A program made the position numbers and the translations under genes. Of a DNA stretch of 64,000 nucleotides, positions 44,919 to 59,554 are shown in pieces (within the stretch, counting starts at the first letter, position 1; each line of letters starts with the position of its first letter). The stretch is taken from assembly GCF_016888335.1 (NCBI RefSeq), contig NZ_JAFEJG010000004.1, forward strand, positions 1,612,001-1,676,000, read 5' to 3'. The stretch is from Janibacter endophyticus. GTDB lineage: Bacteria > Actinomycetota > Actinomycetes > Actinomycetales > Dermatophilaceae. The notes under the pieces were generated by a model. That model saw nothing but the letters and a program-made list of their open reading frames with translations, had not been told where the DNA came from and did no database searches.

Positions 44919-46253
44919 GTGGCATCTGCCCAGAACTACCTCGCCGTCATCAAGGTCGTCGGCATCGGCGGCGGAGGTGTCAACGCGATCAACCGGATGA
45001 TCGAGGTGGGCCTCAAGGGTGTCGAGTTCATCGCCATCAACACCGACGCGCAGGCGCTCCTCATGAGCGACGCCGACGTCAAGCTCGACGTCGGCCGGGA
45101 GAACACCCGCGGTCTCGGAGCCGGCGCCGACCCGGAGGTCGGCAAGAAGGCCGCCGAGGACCACGCCGACGAGATCGAGGAGGTCCTCAAGGGGGCCGAC
45201 ATGGTCTTCGTCACCGCGGGCGAGGGTGGCGGCACCGGCACGGGTGGTGCGCCCGTCGTCGCGAAGATCGCCCGGGGCCTCGGCGCCCTGACCATCGGTG
45301 TCGTGACGCGCCCCTTCACCTTCGAGGGTCGCCGTCGCGCCAACCAGGCCGAGACGGGTATCGGTCAGCTCCGCGAGGAGGTCGACACGCTCATCGTCAT
45401 CCCGAACGACCGGCTGCTCTCGATCAGCGACCGCGCCGTCTCGATGCTCGACGCCTTCCGCAGCGCCGACCAGGTGCTCCTCTCCGGCGTCCAGGGCATT
45501 ACCGACCTCATCACGACGCCCGGTCTGATCAACCTCGACTTCGCCGACGTCAAGTCGGTCATGCAGGGCGCCGGCTCGGCGCTCATGGGCATCGGCTCGG
45601 CCCGGGGCGAGGACCGCGCGGTCCAGGCCGCCGAGCTCGCGATCAGCAGCCCGCTCCTCGAGGCGAGCATCGACGGCGCCCACGGTGTGCTGCTCTCGAT
45701 CCAGGGTGGCTCCGACATCGGTCTCTTCGAGATCAACGAGGCCGCGCGTCTCGTCCAGGAGGCTGCCCACCCCGACGCCAACATCATCTTCGGCACCGTC
45801 GTCGACGATGCCCTCGGTGACGAGGTGCGCGTCACCGTCATCGCCGCCGGCTTCGACGGCGGCACCCCGAACCGTCGCCCCGACGAGCGCGCCCTCGGCA
45901 CGATCCAGGGTTCCGCAGCGCAGCAGGGCCGTCCCGCGCAGGCCGCCCCGGCCCCCCAGCAGGGCGCCCCGCAGGCTGCTCCGCAGCAGGGTGGCCAGCC
46001 CCAGGGCGGTCAGGCTCCTGGCGGTCAGCCTCAGGTCGGCCAGCCCCAGGGTGCTCAGCCCCAGGGGGGCCAGCCGGCCGCCGCACCCCAGGCCTCGGCG
46101 CAGGGTGGCCAGGCGCCCGTCGGCGACGCCGTGCAGGGCGGCCCCGCCCAGGACGCCCCGGCCCAGCAGGCGCGCCCCCAGGCCCAGCAGCCGCCGCGCC
46201 AGGTGACCTTCGACGAGGGCGACGACCTCGACATCCCCGACTTCCTCAAGTGA
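44919..46253 (+). CDS. ftsZ: Cell division GTPase FtsZ
   Basis: 444 residues. Tubulin-like GTPase with signature [13 protein letters not shown] and T7-loop region [11 protein letters not shown]. The globular part ends near residue 320; a ~110-residue Gln/Gly/Pro/Ala-rich linker of imperfect GQPQGG repeats follows, then the conserved tail [10 protein letters not shown] that binds SepF and other partners. GTG 44919 follows CCAGGAGAA. Probably transcribed from its own promoter in the ftsQ-ftsZ gap. Confidence 0.98.
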   Translation: MASAQNYLAVIKVVGIGGGGVNAINRMIEVGLKGVEFIAINTDAQALLMSDADVKLDVGRENTRGLGAGADPEVGKKAAEDHADEIEEVLKGADMVFVTAGEGGGTGTGGAPVVAKIARGLGALTIGVVTRPFTFEGRRRANQAETGIGQLREEVDTLIVIPNDRLLSISDRAVSMLDAFRSADQVLLSGVQGITDLITTPGLINLDFADVKSVMQGAGSALMGIGSARGEDRAVQAAELAISSPLLEASIDGAHGVLLSIQGGSDIGLFEINEAARLVQEAAHPDANIIFGTVVDDALGDEVRVTVIAAGFDGGTPNRRPDERALGTIQGSAAQQGRPAQAAPAPQQGAPQAAPQQGGQPQGGQAPGGQPQVGQPQGAQPQGGQPAAAPQASAQGGQAPVGDAVQGGPAQDAPAQQARPQAQQPPRQVTFDEGDDLDIPDFLK

Positions 46254-46287
46254 GCCGGGACTGAGCGCGACGCAGACCGACGTACCC

Positions 46288-47028
46288 GTGACGACCCCTT
46301 CGCCCCAGGCCCCGACGCAGCAGCCGCTGCGCTGGGCCCGACGGGACGGAGGGGTCGTCCGCGTCGTCACCCACCGTCTCGGCGGGACCAGCCGCGGCGT
46401 CTACGACGGGCTCAACCTCGGCGTCCACGTCGGCGATGACCTCGCCGACGTCGAGCGCAACCGGCAGGTCGTCGAGGAGGCTGTCGGGATGCCGGTGGCC
46501 TACATGGACCAGGTCCACGGCGCGGACGTCGTCGAGGTGCGCGACGCCGCCAGCGTCCCGACCTGCGACGCCGTCGTCACGACCACACCCGGCCTGGCGC
46601 TGGCCGCCCTCGTCGCCGACTGCACGCCAGTCCTCCTCACCGACCCCGAGGCCGGCGTCGTCGGTGCGGCCCACGCCGGCCGCCCCGGGATGCTCGCCCG
46701 GGTCGTCCCGGCCGCGGTCGAGGCCATGCGCGACCTCGGCGCCCGTCGCATCGAGGCGACGGTCGGCCCGTCGGTGTGCGCCCGCTGCTACGAGGTGCCC
46801 GAGGCGATGCGCGCCGACGCCGCCCGGGAGAACCCCGCCGCCTTCGCCACCACCTGGCAGGGCACGCCCGCCATCGACGTCGCCGCGGGGGTCGTCGAGC
46901 AGCTCGTCGCCCTCGACGTCGACGTCACCTGGCTGCCCGGGTGCACCCGCGAGGAGCCGACCCTCTACTCCTACCGGCGGGACGGGCAGACCGGCCGATT
47001 CGCCGGCGTCGTCGGGATGACCCGATGA
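46288..47028 (+). CDS. pgeF: Peptidoglycan editing factor PgeF (YfiH/laccase-domain family)
   Basis: 246 residues. Metal-site residues are recognisable in MDQVHGADVVEV (His), ALVADCTPVLL (Cys) and GAAHAGRPG (His). The E. coli homologue removes wrongly charged UDP-MurNAc-L-Ser, and the location beside mur genes fits this role; older annotations call it polyphenol oxidase. GTG 46288 (TTPSPQAPTQQ). It overlaps yggS by ATGA. Confidence 0.92.
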   Translation: MTTPSPQAPTQQPLRWARRDGGVVRVVTHRLGGTSRGVYDGLNLGVHVGDDLADVERNRQVVEEAVGMPVAYMDQVHGADVVEVRDAASVPTCDAVVTTTPGLALAALVADCTPVLLTDPEAGVVGAAHAGRPGMLARVVPAAVEAMRDLGARRIEATVGPSVCARCYEVPEAMRADAARENPAAFATTWQGTPAIDVAAGVVEQLVALDVDVTWLPGCTREEPTLYSYRRDGQTGRFAGVVGMTR

Positions 47029-47735
47029 GCGCCACCCCGGAGCGGGTCGCCGAGCTCGAGACCAACCTCGCCACCGTCCGCGAGCGGGTCGACGCCGCGT
47101 GCGCCGCGGCCGGTCGGCAGCCGGACGAGGTCACCCTCGTCGTCGTGACGAAGTACTTCCCCCGCAGCGACGTCGACGCGCTCGCCGCGCTCGGCGTCAC
47201 CGATATCGGGGAGAACAAGGCACAGGAGGCCTCCGCCAAGCTCGCCGAGGAGGGCGGCGCGCCGGAGGGCGTGCGGACCCACTTCATCGGGCAGCTGCAG
47301 AGCAACAAGGCCGGGGAGGTGGCGCGCTGGGCCGACGTCGTCCACTCCGTCGACCGGGTCAAGATCGTCCGCGCCCTCGACCGCGGCGCGCAGGCCTCGG
47401 GTCGCTCGATCACCGGGCTCATCCAGGTCGACCTCGACGGCTCCGACCCCGGGCGCGGGGGAGCGCTGCCGGCCGACGTCCCGGCCCTGGCGGACGCCGT
47501 GGCCGAGAGCGGGCTGACCCTCGGTGGGCTCATGGCGGTAGCCCCTCGGGGAGAGGACCCGGGGGCCGCCTTCGTCCGGCTGGCGGAGGTCGCCGAGCGG
47601 CTCCGGGCCGAGCACCCCGACGCGACGATGCTCTCCGCCGGGATGAGCGGTGACCTCGAGCAGGCCGTCGCGCACGGCGCGACACACCTGCGTGTCGGTA
47701 CCGCAATCCTCGGAAGTCGACCGTCACACCGGTAA
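47025..47735 (+). CDS. YggS-family PLP homeostasis protein
   Basis: 236 residues, alanine-racemase-like N-terminal fold (COG0325). The PLP lysine is in [25 protein letters not shown] and [28 protein letters not shown] are family hallmarks. No racemase activity is expected; members buffer pyridoxal phosphate. ATG 47025 is inside the ATGA overlap with pgeF. Confidence 0.95.
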   Translation: MSATPERVAELETNLATVRERVDAACAAAGRQPDEVTLVVVTKYFPRSDVDALAALGVTDIGENKAQEASAKLAEEGGAPEGVRTHFIGQLQSNKAGEVARWADVVHSVDRVKIVRALDRGAQASGRSITGLIQVDLDGSDPGRGGALPADVPALADAVAESGLTLGGLMAVAPRGEDPGAAFVRLAEVAERLRAEHPDATMLSAGMSGDLEQAVAHGATHLRVGTAILGSRPSHR

Positions 47736-47793
47736 CTTCAGTCACGACCGGCGACAGGGCGGCCCACGAGGCCGCAGGCGACAAGGATGTGAC

Positions 47794-48267
47794 ATGGGAC
47801 TGCGTGACGCGATGGTCTACCTCGGGCTCGCCGAGGATCAGAAGCGCTACGACCAGTACGAGGACTACGCCGACGAGGCGCACGAGTCCTACGACGAGGT
47901 CGACGACGCGCCGCACGCCGAGGTGACCCGCCTGCGCGCGGTCGACCGCGACCACTCCGTCGCCGTCCGCGACGTCCAGGTCGGGCAGCTCAACCGGATC
48001 ACGACGATCCACCCCCGCACCTACAACGACGCCCGCGCCATCGGCGAGAGCTTCCGCGACGACGTCCCGGTGATCATGAACCTCAGCGACATGGACGACT
48101 CGGACGCCAAGCGCCTCGTCGACTTCGCCGCGGGCCTCGTCTTCGGCCTCCACGGCTCGATCGAGCGCGTGACGAACAAGGTCTTCCTCCTCTCGCCGGA
48201 GCACATCGAGGTCGCCGCCGAGGGCGCCGACGCCCCCGCCGCCCGCCACCTCTTCAACCAGAGCTGA
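47794..48267 (+). CDS. sepF: SepF, FtsZ membrane anchor
   Basis: 157 residues. Starts [14 protein letters not shown], an amphipathic membrane-binding helix, then an acidic Tyr/Asp-rich linker ([18 protein letters not shown]) and the SepF core ([39 protein letters not shown]). In actinobacteria lacking FtsA and ZipA, SepF ties FtsZ to the membrane. ATG 47794 follows AAGGATG. Confidence 0.96.
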   Translation: MGLRDAMVYLGLAEDQKRYDQYEDYADEAHESYDEVDDAPHAEVTRLRAVDRDHSVAVRDVQVGQLNRITTIHPRTYNDARAIGESFRDDVPVIMNLSDMDDSDAKRLVDFAAGLVFGLHGSIERVTNKVFLLSPEHIEVAAEGADAPAARHLFNQS

Positions 48268-48294
48268 CGCCGCACCGCCGGTCACCGTGCGCCC

Positions 48295-48329
48295 GGCGCC
48301 CACCCCATCGCCGCGACGGGGTGGGCGCC
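48295..48329 (+). terminator. Hairpin terminator after sepF
   Basis: GGCGCCCACCCC (48295-48306), 11-nt loop, GGGGTGGGCGCC (48318-48329). Perfect 12-bp stem, no T-tract. Confidence 0.7.
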
Positions 48330-48401
48330 CGTCTGCGTCCCGGCCCGCCCGACGAGGACGGCCTGTCGCCGGTCCGGTGTCAGGGCACACCCAGGTCCTC
48401 G

Positions 48402-48408
48402 GGTATCA
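48402..48408 (+). promoter_or_regulatory. -10 element, probable leaderless yggT
   Basis: TATCAAT ends 7 nt before the yggT ATG; no Shine-Dalgarno sequence is present. Confidence 0.45.
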
Positions 48409-48415
48409 ATAGGGC

Positions 48416-48691
48416 ATGGATCTGATCCGGGCCGTCCTCCACCTGCTGCTCTACGGGTTCTTCCTGCTGCTCATCGGACGGCTGATCTTCGACTGGATCC
48501 AGGTCTTCGCCCGGCAGTGGCGACCCACCGGGATCGTCCTCGTCGTGGCCGAGGCGATCTACACCGTGACCGACCCACCGCTGCGAGCGCTGCGCAAGGT
48601 GCTGCCGCCGCTGCGGATCGGTGGGGTCGCTCTCGACCTCGCCTTCCTGGTCCTCATCCTCGGTGTCTCGATCCTGCTGCGTATCATCTAG
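48416..48691 (+). CDS. YggT family membrane protein
   Basis: 91 residues, two membrane segments (LLLYGFFLLLIGRLIFDWI and LDLAFLVLILGVSILL) separated by a loop with TDPPLRALRKVLPPL, the YggT signature. Sits between sepF and divIVA in most actinobacteria; linked to division-site or osmotic functions without firm proof. ATG 48416 is probably leaderless. Confidence 0.92.
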   Translation: MDLIRAVLHLLLYGFFLLLIGRLIFDWIQVFARQWRPTGIVLVVAEAIYTVTDPPLRALRKVLPPLRIGGVALDLAFLVLILGVSILLRII

Positions 48692-48694
48692 TGT
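48689..48694 (+). promoter_or_regulatory. Possible divIVA -10 overlapping yggT stop
   Basis: TAGTGT, whose TAG is the yggT stop codon, 60 nt before the divIVA ATG. Weak evidence: pattern match only. Confidence 0.3.
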
Positions 48695-48754
48695 GATCGC
48701 GGTCTGCTCGTACGAGCATCGACTGCCCACCTGCCCGTGCAACGAGGAGAAGAC

Positions 48755-49906
48755 ATGGCGCTGACGGCCGAGGACGTCCTCAACAAGACGTTCACCCAGA
48801 CCCAGTTCCGCCGGGGCTACGACGAGCGCGAGGTCGACGACTTCCTCGACGAGGTCGTCGCCGAGATGCGCCGCATGGTCAAGGAGAACGAGGACCTCCG
48901 TGCCCGCGTCCAGGACGGGGGCACCGGCCGCCCCGCCGCGGCTGCCGCGCCCGCCGCCGCTGCGGCCTCCGGCGACAACGGCCAGCTGGCCAAGGAGCGC
49001 GACGCGCTGCTGCGCCAGAACGAGGACCTCAGGTCCCGGCTCGAGAAGGAGCAGGCCGCCCTCGCCGACGTCAAGAAGCGCCTCGCCGAGCAGAGCGACG
49101 CCAAGGCCGCCGACGCGAAGGCCGCGGACGCCCGCGCCAAGGACGCCAGGTCCCAGGACGACCTCGTCGCCAAGGCTCAGGGCAGCGCCGACGAGCGCAT
49201 CGCCACCGTGAACGCCCGCGCCGAGGAGGCCGAGAAGGCCGCCCAGGAGCGGATCGCCAAGGCCAACGCCGACGCCGAGAAGGCCGTCCAGGAGGCCAAG
49301 CGTCGCCGTGACGAGGCCGAGAAGGCAGCCGCCGAGGCTCAGGCCCGCGCCGCCCAGGCGCCGCAGCAGGACGAGAAGGACGGCGCCTCGACGGCCGCTG
49401 CCCTCGCCGGTGGCGCCGCGGCCGGCGGCGGCGCGAGCGGCCTCATCGCACTCGCCCAGCGCCTGCACGACGAGCACGTCGCCGAGGGCCAGTCCCAGCA
49501 CGACAAGCTCGTCGCGCAGGGCAAGGCGAAGTTCGAGGAGCTCGTCGGCCAGGGCCAGTCGAAGCACGACGAGCTCGTCTCCAAGGGTCAGTCGCAGCAC
49601 GACGACCTGCTGAGCCGCGGCAAGGCCGAGAACGAGAAGCTCGTCGGCGAGGGCACCTCGCAGCGCGACAAGCTCATCTCCGACGCGACCTCGCGCTCGC
49701 AGGGCATGGTCTCCGAGGCCGAGGAGAAGAAGAAGAAGATCCTCGGTGAGCTCGAGCAGGAGAAGACCAAGGTCGAGAAGCAGATCGCCGACCTCAAGGC
49801 CTTCGAGAAGGACTACCGCGGCCGGCTCAAGGAGTACATCTCCAGCCAGCTCGCCGACCTCGACTCCGTCGGCGTCACCGAGCGTCAGCCGCAGCAGCAG
49901 GGCTGA
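48755..49906 (+). CDS. divIVA: DivIVA / Wag31 polar growth and septum protein
   Basis: 383 residues. The N-terminal membrane-binding DivIVA domain is LTAEDVLNKTFTQTQFRRGYDEREVDDFLDEVV. An Ala/Pro-rich insertion follows, then long coiled coil and, at residues 245-321 (nt 49487-49717), seven consecutive 11-residue repeats of the type GQSQHDKLVAQ. The C-terminus returns to a KKKILGELEQEKTKVEKQI coiled coil. Directs polar cell-wall synthesis in actinobacteria. ATG 48755 follows GAGGAGA (48744-48750). Confidence 0.96.
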   Translation: MALTAEDVLNKTFTQTQFRRGYDEREVDDFLDEVVAEMRRMVKENEDLRARVQDGGTGRPAAAAAPAAAAASGDNGQLAKERDALLRQNEDLRSRLEKEQAALADVKKRLAEQSDAKAADAKAADARAKDARSQDDLVAKAQGSADERIATVNARAEEAEKAAQERIAKANADAEKAVQEAKRRRDEAEKAAAEAQARAAQAPQQDEKDGASTAAALAGGAAAGGGASGLIALAQRLHDEHVAEGQSQHDKLVAQGKAKFEELVGQGQSKHDELVSKGQSQHDDLLSRGKAENEKLVGEGTSQRDKLISDATSRSQGMVSEAEEKKKKILGELEQEKTKVEKQIADLKAFEKDYRGRLKEYISSQLADLDSVGVTERQPQQQG

Positions 49907-49924
49907 CCTCGGCCCACGGGCAGC

Positions 49925-49966
49925 ACGAAGGGGTGGCGTCACCGCACGGTGGCACCACCCCTTCGT
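49925..49966. terminator. Hairpin terminator after divIVA
   Basis: ACGAAGGGGTGG (49925-49936) pairs with CCACCCCTTCGT (49955-49966); the interior continues as an imperfect stem ending in GCAC. Both arms contain the CGAAGGGG octamer. Confidence 0.75.
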
Positions 49967-50111
49967 CGTGCCCGGCAGGGGTGCCGAGGGGTCGGGTGCG
50001 GACGAAAGTCCGTCATTAGTGGGCGCTTCGGTGGCTCCCCGGGGCCGGGAGCGTCTATTGTCGGGCCCAATTCGGCCCGCGAACGGCGGGTCGTCCCAGG
50101 TGAGGACGGAC

Positions 50112-50839
<728 letters not shown>

Positions 50840-50867
<28 letters not shown>

Positions 50868-51457
50868 CCCACTCCGACCACGACAGCCCCGGCGGGGGCG
50901 CCGACGACGGCGCCCCCGCCGGCGCGCGACGGGCCCCACGCACCCCCGCGACGCTCATCCCCTTCGCCCTCGTCGCCCTGGTGAGCCTCGTCGCAGACCA
51001 GGGCAGCAAGATCTGGGCGCTCGGCTCCCTCGACGACGGTCACGTCGTCCCGGTGCTCGGCGACCTGCTCTCGCTGCGGCTGCTGCGCAACCCGGGCGCC
51101 GCCTTCTCGATCGGTGACTCCTTCACGCTCGTCATGACGATCCTCGCGGTCGGCATCACGGTGGCCGTCGCGGTCGCCGCGTGGCGCACGGCGAGCCGGC
51201 GCTGGGCGGTCTCGCTCGGGCTGCTCTTCGGTGGCTCGCTCGGCAACCTCTACGACCGCTTCTTCCGCGAGCCCAGCCCGGGCCGGGGGCACGTCGTGGA
51301 CTTCATCGACTACGCGGGCTTCTTCGTCGGCAACATCGCGGACATCGCGATCGTCCTCGGCGCGATCGGGCTCATCTGGCTCACCTTCACCGACGTCGGC
51401 CTCGACGGCCTCAAGGCCGGCCGGCACGCGAAGAAGGGGGAGAGCGCCGATGCCTGA
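50840..51457 (+). CDS. lspA: Lipoprotein signal peptidase
   Basis: 205 residues, four membrane helices. Type II signal peptidase blocks: [25 protein letters not shown] (catalytic Asp), [21 protein letters not shown] (second catalytic Asp in NIAD). Cleaves prolipoproteins before the lipidated Cys. The polar N-terminus is longer than usual. Start uncertain: ATG 50840 overlaps the upstream gene; GTG 50831 is in frame. Confidence 0.93.
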
Positions 51458-52385
51458 CGTGCGCAACGTCCTCGTCCCGGAGGGACTGGCCGGCGAGCGG
51501 ATCGACGCCGCGGTGGCCCGGCTGTTCGGGGTCTCCCGGACCAAGGCCGCCGAGCTCGCCGCCAGCGGTCAGATCCTCGTCGACGGCCGGCCCGTCGGGA
51601 AGTCCGAGCGGGTCCACGCCGGCAGCCAGGTCGAGGTGAGCCTGCCGACCCCCGACGAGATCCCCACGGTCGAGGTCATCGCCGAGCCGGTGCCCGGCAT
51701 GCGGGTCATCCACGACGACGACGACATCGTCGTCGTCGACAAGCCGGTCGGCGTCGCCGCCCACCCGAGCGTCGGGTGGAGCGGGCCGACCGTCCTCGGC
51801 GGGCTCGCGGCGGCGGGCTACCGGATCAGCACGAGCGGCGCGAGCGAGCGGCAGGGCATCGTCAGCCGCCTCGACGTCGGCACCTCGGGCCTCATGGTCG
51901 TGTGCAAGAGCGAGTACGCGTACTCCGTGCTCAAGCGGGCCTTCAAGGAGCGCACGGTCGACAAGACCTACCACGCGCTCGTCCAGGGGCTGCCCGACCC
52001 GCTCCAGGGCACCATCGACGCGCCGATCGGGCGCCACCCCGGGCACGACTACAAGTTCGCCGTCATGGACTCCGGCAAGCCGGCGATCACGCACTACGAG
52101 CTCATCGAGGCCTACCGGCACGCGTCGCTGCTCGAGGTCCACCTCGAGACCGGGCGCACGCACCAGATCCGCGTCCACATGGCCGCGCTCAAGCACCCGT
52201 GCGTCGGCGACCCGCTCTACGGCGCCGACCCGACCCTCGGGGCCAGGCTCGGGCTCGAGCGGCAGTGGCTGCACGCCATGGGGCTGGGCTTCGTCCACCC
52301 CGGGTCGGGGGAGTACGTGCACTTCGAGAGCACCTACCCGCAGGACCTGCAGCAGGCCCTGGACCGGCTCGACGGGATGCGCTGA
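51450..52385 (+). CDS. RluA/RluD-family pseudouridine synthase
   Basis: 311 residues. S4 RNA-binding domain ([26 protein letters not shown]), then the catalytic domain with [13 protein letters not shown] (catalytic Asp), [20 protein letters not shown] and [10 protein letters not shown]. Probably modifies 23S rRNA like RluD. ATG 51450 overlaps lspA by 8 nt. Confidence 0.95.
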   Translation: MPDVRNVLVPEGLAGERIDAAVARLFGVSRTKAAELAASGQILVDGRPVGKSERVHAGSQVEVSLPTPDEIPTVEVIAEPVPGMRVIHDDDDIVVVDKPVGVAAHPSVGWSGPTVLGGLAAAGYRISTSGASERQGIVSRLDVGTSGLMVVCKSEYAYSVLKRAFKERTVDKTYHALVQGLPDPLQGTIDAPIGRHPGHDYKFAVMDSGKPAITHYELIEAYRHASLLEVHLETGRTHQIRVHMAALKHPCVGDPLYGADPTLGARLGLERQWLHAMGLGFVHPGSGEYVHFESTYPQDLQQALDRLDGMR

Positions 52386-52462
52386 CCTCCCTTCGCCCTG
52401 GGTCTCCGTCCGCTCTCGGCGGACACGCTCGCGACACGCCGAGGGCTGTCTGCGACCGCACC

Positions 52463-52468
52463 TAGACT
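52463..52468 (+). promoter_or_regulatory. -10 element, leaderless dnaE
   Basis: TAGACT ends 7 nt before the dnaE ATG; no Shine-Dalgarno sequence. Predicts transcription starting at the A of ATG. Confidence 0.5.
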
Positions 52469-52475
52469 GACTCCG

Positions 52476-56089
<3,614 letters not shown>

Positions 56090-56093
<4 letters not shown>

Positions 56094-58336
56094 CGGGCGC
56101 CGCGGACCGGGGCGAAGGGGTGGAGCCTCCGGCAGACGAGGGGGCGGCGGACGAAGGGGGAGCCGTCGGACCGAGCGTGCCCGTCGCCGAACGACGCCCG
56201 TGGCGCCGCGAGCACCACGGCGACTCCGTCGAGGACCCGTACGAGTGGCTCCGGGACGTCGACGACCCGGCCGTCATCGCTCACCTCGAGGCGGAGAACG
56301 CCTACGCCGACGCCCGGACCGCCCACCTCGCACCCCTTCGCCAGGCCATCTACGACGAGATCAAGGGGCGTACCCGGGAGACCGACCTGTCCGTCCCCGT
56401 CGCCGCGGGGCCGTGGTGGTACTACACGCGCACCCAGGAGGGGCGGCAGTACGGCATCCACTGCCGGGCGCCGCTGACCGACCGGACCGTCGTGCCCGAG
56501 CTCGACCCGGAGCGCCCGCTGCCGGGGGAGCAGGTGCTCCTCGACGACAACGCCCTCGCCGAGGGGCACGCGTACCTCTCGGTCGGTGCCTACGAGATCA
56601 GCCCTGACCACACGAGGCTGGCCTACTCGGTCGACGTGAGCGGCGACGAGCGCTTCGACCTCACGGTGCTCGACCTCAACAGCGGCGCCGTCCTCGACAA
56701 CGCGATCCGCGGGATCGGCTACGGCGCGGTCTTCTCCGGCGACGGCCGGCACGTCTTCTACGTCCGGGTCGACGACGCGTGGCGACCCTTCGAGCTGTGG
56801 CGTCACGAGGTCGGCAGCGACCCTGATGGCGACGTCCTCGTGCACCGGGAGAGCGACGAGCGCTTCTGGATGGGGGTCGACCGCAGCCGCGACGACCGGT
56901 GGATCGTCCTCGGGCTCGCCAGCCGGACGACGAGCGAGGTGTGGCTCATCGACGCCACCGACGTCGAGGCCCCCGCCCGGTGCGTCTCACCGCGCCGCGA
57001 GGGCGTCGAGTACGACGTCGAGCCGGCCGCCGACCACCTCCTCGTCGTGCACAACGAGCGGCAGCGCGAGTGGGACCTGGCCTGGGCACCGCTCACCGCG
57101 ACGAGCCACGAGCAGTGGCAGCCGCTGCTCGACCGGGCCGAGGGGGAGCGCTTCCTCGGCGTCGACGCGTACGACGACTTCGCCGTCCTCGCGCTGCGCC
57201 GCGACGGGGTCCCCTCGATCCGGGTCCTCCCGAGGACCCGACGGTCCACCCCCTTCGCCCCGGACGACTACGGGCCCGGCGAGGACGTCGTCGTCGGCAA
57301 CGACCCGATGGCCACCCTCGGCGCGCTCGGCGCCGCCGACCCCGATGCCGACCGCATCCGGGTCAGCCACGAGTCATGGGTCAGCCCGCGCACGATCCTC
57401 GACGTCGTCGTCGCGACCGGCGAGCAGATCGTCCACAAGCAGACCCCGGTGCTCGGGGTCGACCTCTCCGACTACGAGCAGCGCCGCGAGTGGGTCGCCG
57501 CGCCCGACGGCACGCTCGTGCCGCTCTCGATCGTCATGCGCCGCGGCACCACGCCGGACGGGACGAACCCCGGGCTGCTCTACGGCTACGGCAGCTACGA
57601 GATCTCGCTCGACCCGTACTTCTCGACCGCGCGGCTCTCGCTGCTCGACCGGGGCGTCGTCTACGCCGTCGCGCACGTGCGCGGCGGTGGCGAGATGGGA
57701 CGCGCCTGGTACGAGGCGGGGCGGCTCGCGGTGAAGCAGACGACCTTCACCGACCTCGTCGCGTGCGCCGAGCACCTCCACGACTCCGGGTGGGTGGCCC
57801 GTGACCGCCTGGCGATCGAAGGGGGGTCCGCCGGTGGTCTCCTCGTCGGTGCGGCGACGAACCTCGCGCCCGGGCGGTTCCGCGCGGTGCTGGCCGAGGT
57901 CCCCTTCGTCGACGCGCTGACGACGATCCTGCGGCCCGACCTGCCGCTGACGGTCGGGGAGTGGGACGAGTGGGGCAACCCGCTCGAGGACCCCGCCGTG
58001 TACGCGTACATGCGGGCGTACTCGCCGTACGAGGGCATCCAGCCCGTCGAGTACCCGGCGATCCTCGCGACGACCTCGCTCAACGACACCCGCGTCAGCT
58101 ACACCGAGCCGGCCAAGTGGGTCGCGCGCCTGCGCGAGACCGTCACGAACGACCTCGCTGCGCGGCCGATCCTGCTGCGCACCGAGATGGTCGCCGGGCA
58201 CGGTGGCCGGTCGGGGCGCTACGGCGCGTGGGAGCAGACCGCGTGGGAGTGGGCGTGGGTCCTCGACCAGATCGGCGCGACCGAACCTCTCGTCGGGGAT
58301 TCCGTCAGCGAGCGATCCGGCGACCCACGAGGGTGA
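56090..58336 (+). CDS. S9 family prolyl oligopeptidase (oligopeptidase B type)
   Basis: 748 residues. An N-terminal beta-propeller (about 100-430) and a C-terminal alpha/beta-hydrolase domain with S580 in EGGSAGGLLVGA, D666 in TSLNDTRVSY and H704 in AGHGGRSGRY. Cleaves short peptides, probably after basic residues. The first ~35 residues are an acidic Gly-rich extension coded partly by two CGAAGGGG octamers. ATG overlaps dnaE. The 3' end overlaps the convergent MFS gene by 32 bp. Confidence 0.94.
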
Positions 58337-59480
58337 GCGGCAGGGTCGCGAGGGTGATTCCCGCCGCGACGAGCAGGGCGACCGTGAAGTCGGCCCCGGC
58401 GGCGATGGCGCCGATGAGCACCGAGCCGAGTGCCGTGCCGAGGTCGAAACCGATGTTCCACACGGCGCTCGCCGTGCCGTAGCGGCCCCGCTCGACGGCG
58501 GCGAAGGACAGCAGCAGCGTGAGGTTCTGCAGCCCGCCGTAGGCGATGCCGAGCACAGCGCCGGAGACGACGAGCAGCACGGGCGCGGTCCAGTGCACGG
58601 CGAGTGCGACACCAGCCATGCCGAGCGTGCCGAGGACGACGAGCGGCGGGACGAACGCGCCAGGCCCCTTGATGTCGGCGAAGGACCCGATCCGCCACCG
58701 GGCCAGCGCGGCGGTCGCGTTGAGGGCGACGAGCAGCAGGACGACGAGCCCCGGGTCGTCGACGAGCTGGGGCGCGAAGGTCAGCACAGCACCACCGGGC
58801 AGGGTGATGCCGAGGAGCAGCAGCATCGGCGGGATGAGGGGCGCGATGCCGCTCAGCCGTCCAGCGGGGACGACTGCCGAGGTGCTCGACGGGGTGGCCG
58901 CCGGCTCTGAGGCCGCCCGCTGGTGGAAGTGCCGTCCCAGGGCCAGCGCGCCCGGGATCCCGAGCAGCGGCAGCGCCCCGAGCCCGAAGACGACCGCGAA
59001 GGAGACCTTCTCCGCCAGCCACGGAGCGACCGGCAGCAGGGCGACCTGCGGGATGGCGATGGCGAGGCCGTAGGCGCCCACGGCGGCACCCCTTCGTCGG
59101 GGGTCGACGAGTTCGGCGACGGCCGCGCTGCCGGTGACCGTGAGGACGCCGAATCCCAGGCCGCGCACCGCCGAGAGAACCAGGGTCGGGGTGAGCGCGT
59201 CGGTCGCGAGGTGGGCCAGGGAGGGCAGGCCCATGAGCGCGACCCCGACGGCGAGCACCGGGCCCCACCCGACGCGGCGCAGCAGGCCGGGGACGACCGG
59301 CTGGGTGAGCACGGTGAAGAGGAGGACGACGCCGTTGACGAGGCCGGCACCCGCGAGGTCGGCGCCGCCGCGGATCGCCCACAGCGGCGCCGTCGGCAGG
59401 AGCACCGCGTAGCCGGTGAACCCGACGAGCGTGACAAGCATGAGCGCCGGCATCCCCGGCGACCGGTAGACGGACGGCAC
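58305..59480 (-). CDS. MFS transporter
   Basis: 391 residues, twelve hydrophobic segments from MLVTLVGFTGYAVLLPTAPL onwards, with a typical loop RRVGWGPVLAVGVAL after helix 2 and a central loop around residues 185-205. A drug/metabolite-type major facilitator; substrate unknown. GTG 59480 has TAGGGT (59492-59487) just upstream, so it is probably leaderless. It overlaps the end of the peptidase gene on the opposite strand. Confidence 0.88.
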   Translation of the reverse strand: MPSVYRSPGMPALMLVTLVGFTGYAVLLPTAPLWAIRGGADLAGAGLVNGVVLLFTVLTQPVVPGLLRRVGWGPVLAVGVALMGLPSLAHLATDALTPTLVLSAVRGLGFGVLTVTGSAAVAELVDPRRRGAAVGAYGLAIAIPQVALLPVAPWLAEKVSFAVVFGLGALPLLGIPGALALGRHFHQRAASEPAATPSSTSAVVPAGRLSGIAPLIPPMLLLLGITLPGGAVLTFAPQLVDDPGLVVLLLVALNATAALARWRIGSFADIKGPGAFVPPLVVLGTLGMAGVALAVHWTAPVLLVVSGAVLGIAYGGLQNLTLLLSFAAVERGRYGTASAVWNIGFDLGTALGSVLIGAIAAGADFTVALLVAAGITLATLPLTLVGRRIAR

Positions 59481-59522
59481 CGGCTGACCCTACGACAGTG
59501 CGGTTGGGTCATGACGTCGGCG

Positions 59523-59528
59523 TAGGGT
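59523..59528 (+). promoter_or_regulatory. -10 element of the hydrolase gene
   Basis: TAGGGT, 26 nt before the TTG start at 59555; a second TAGGGT faces the other way for the MFS gene 30 bp upstream, making a compact divergent promoter. Confidence 0.45.
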
Positions 59529-59554
59529 CAGACGACCGGCGAAGGGAGCGGGCG

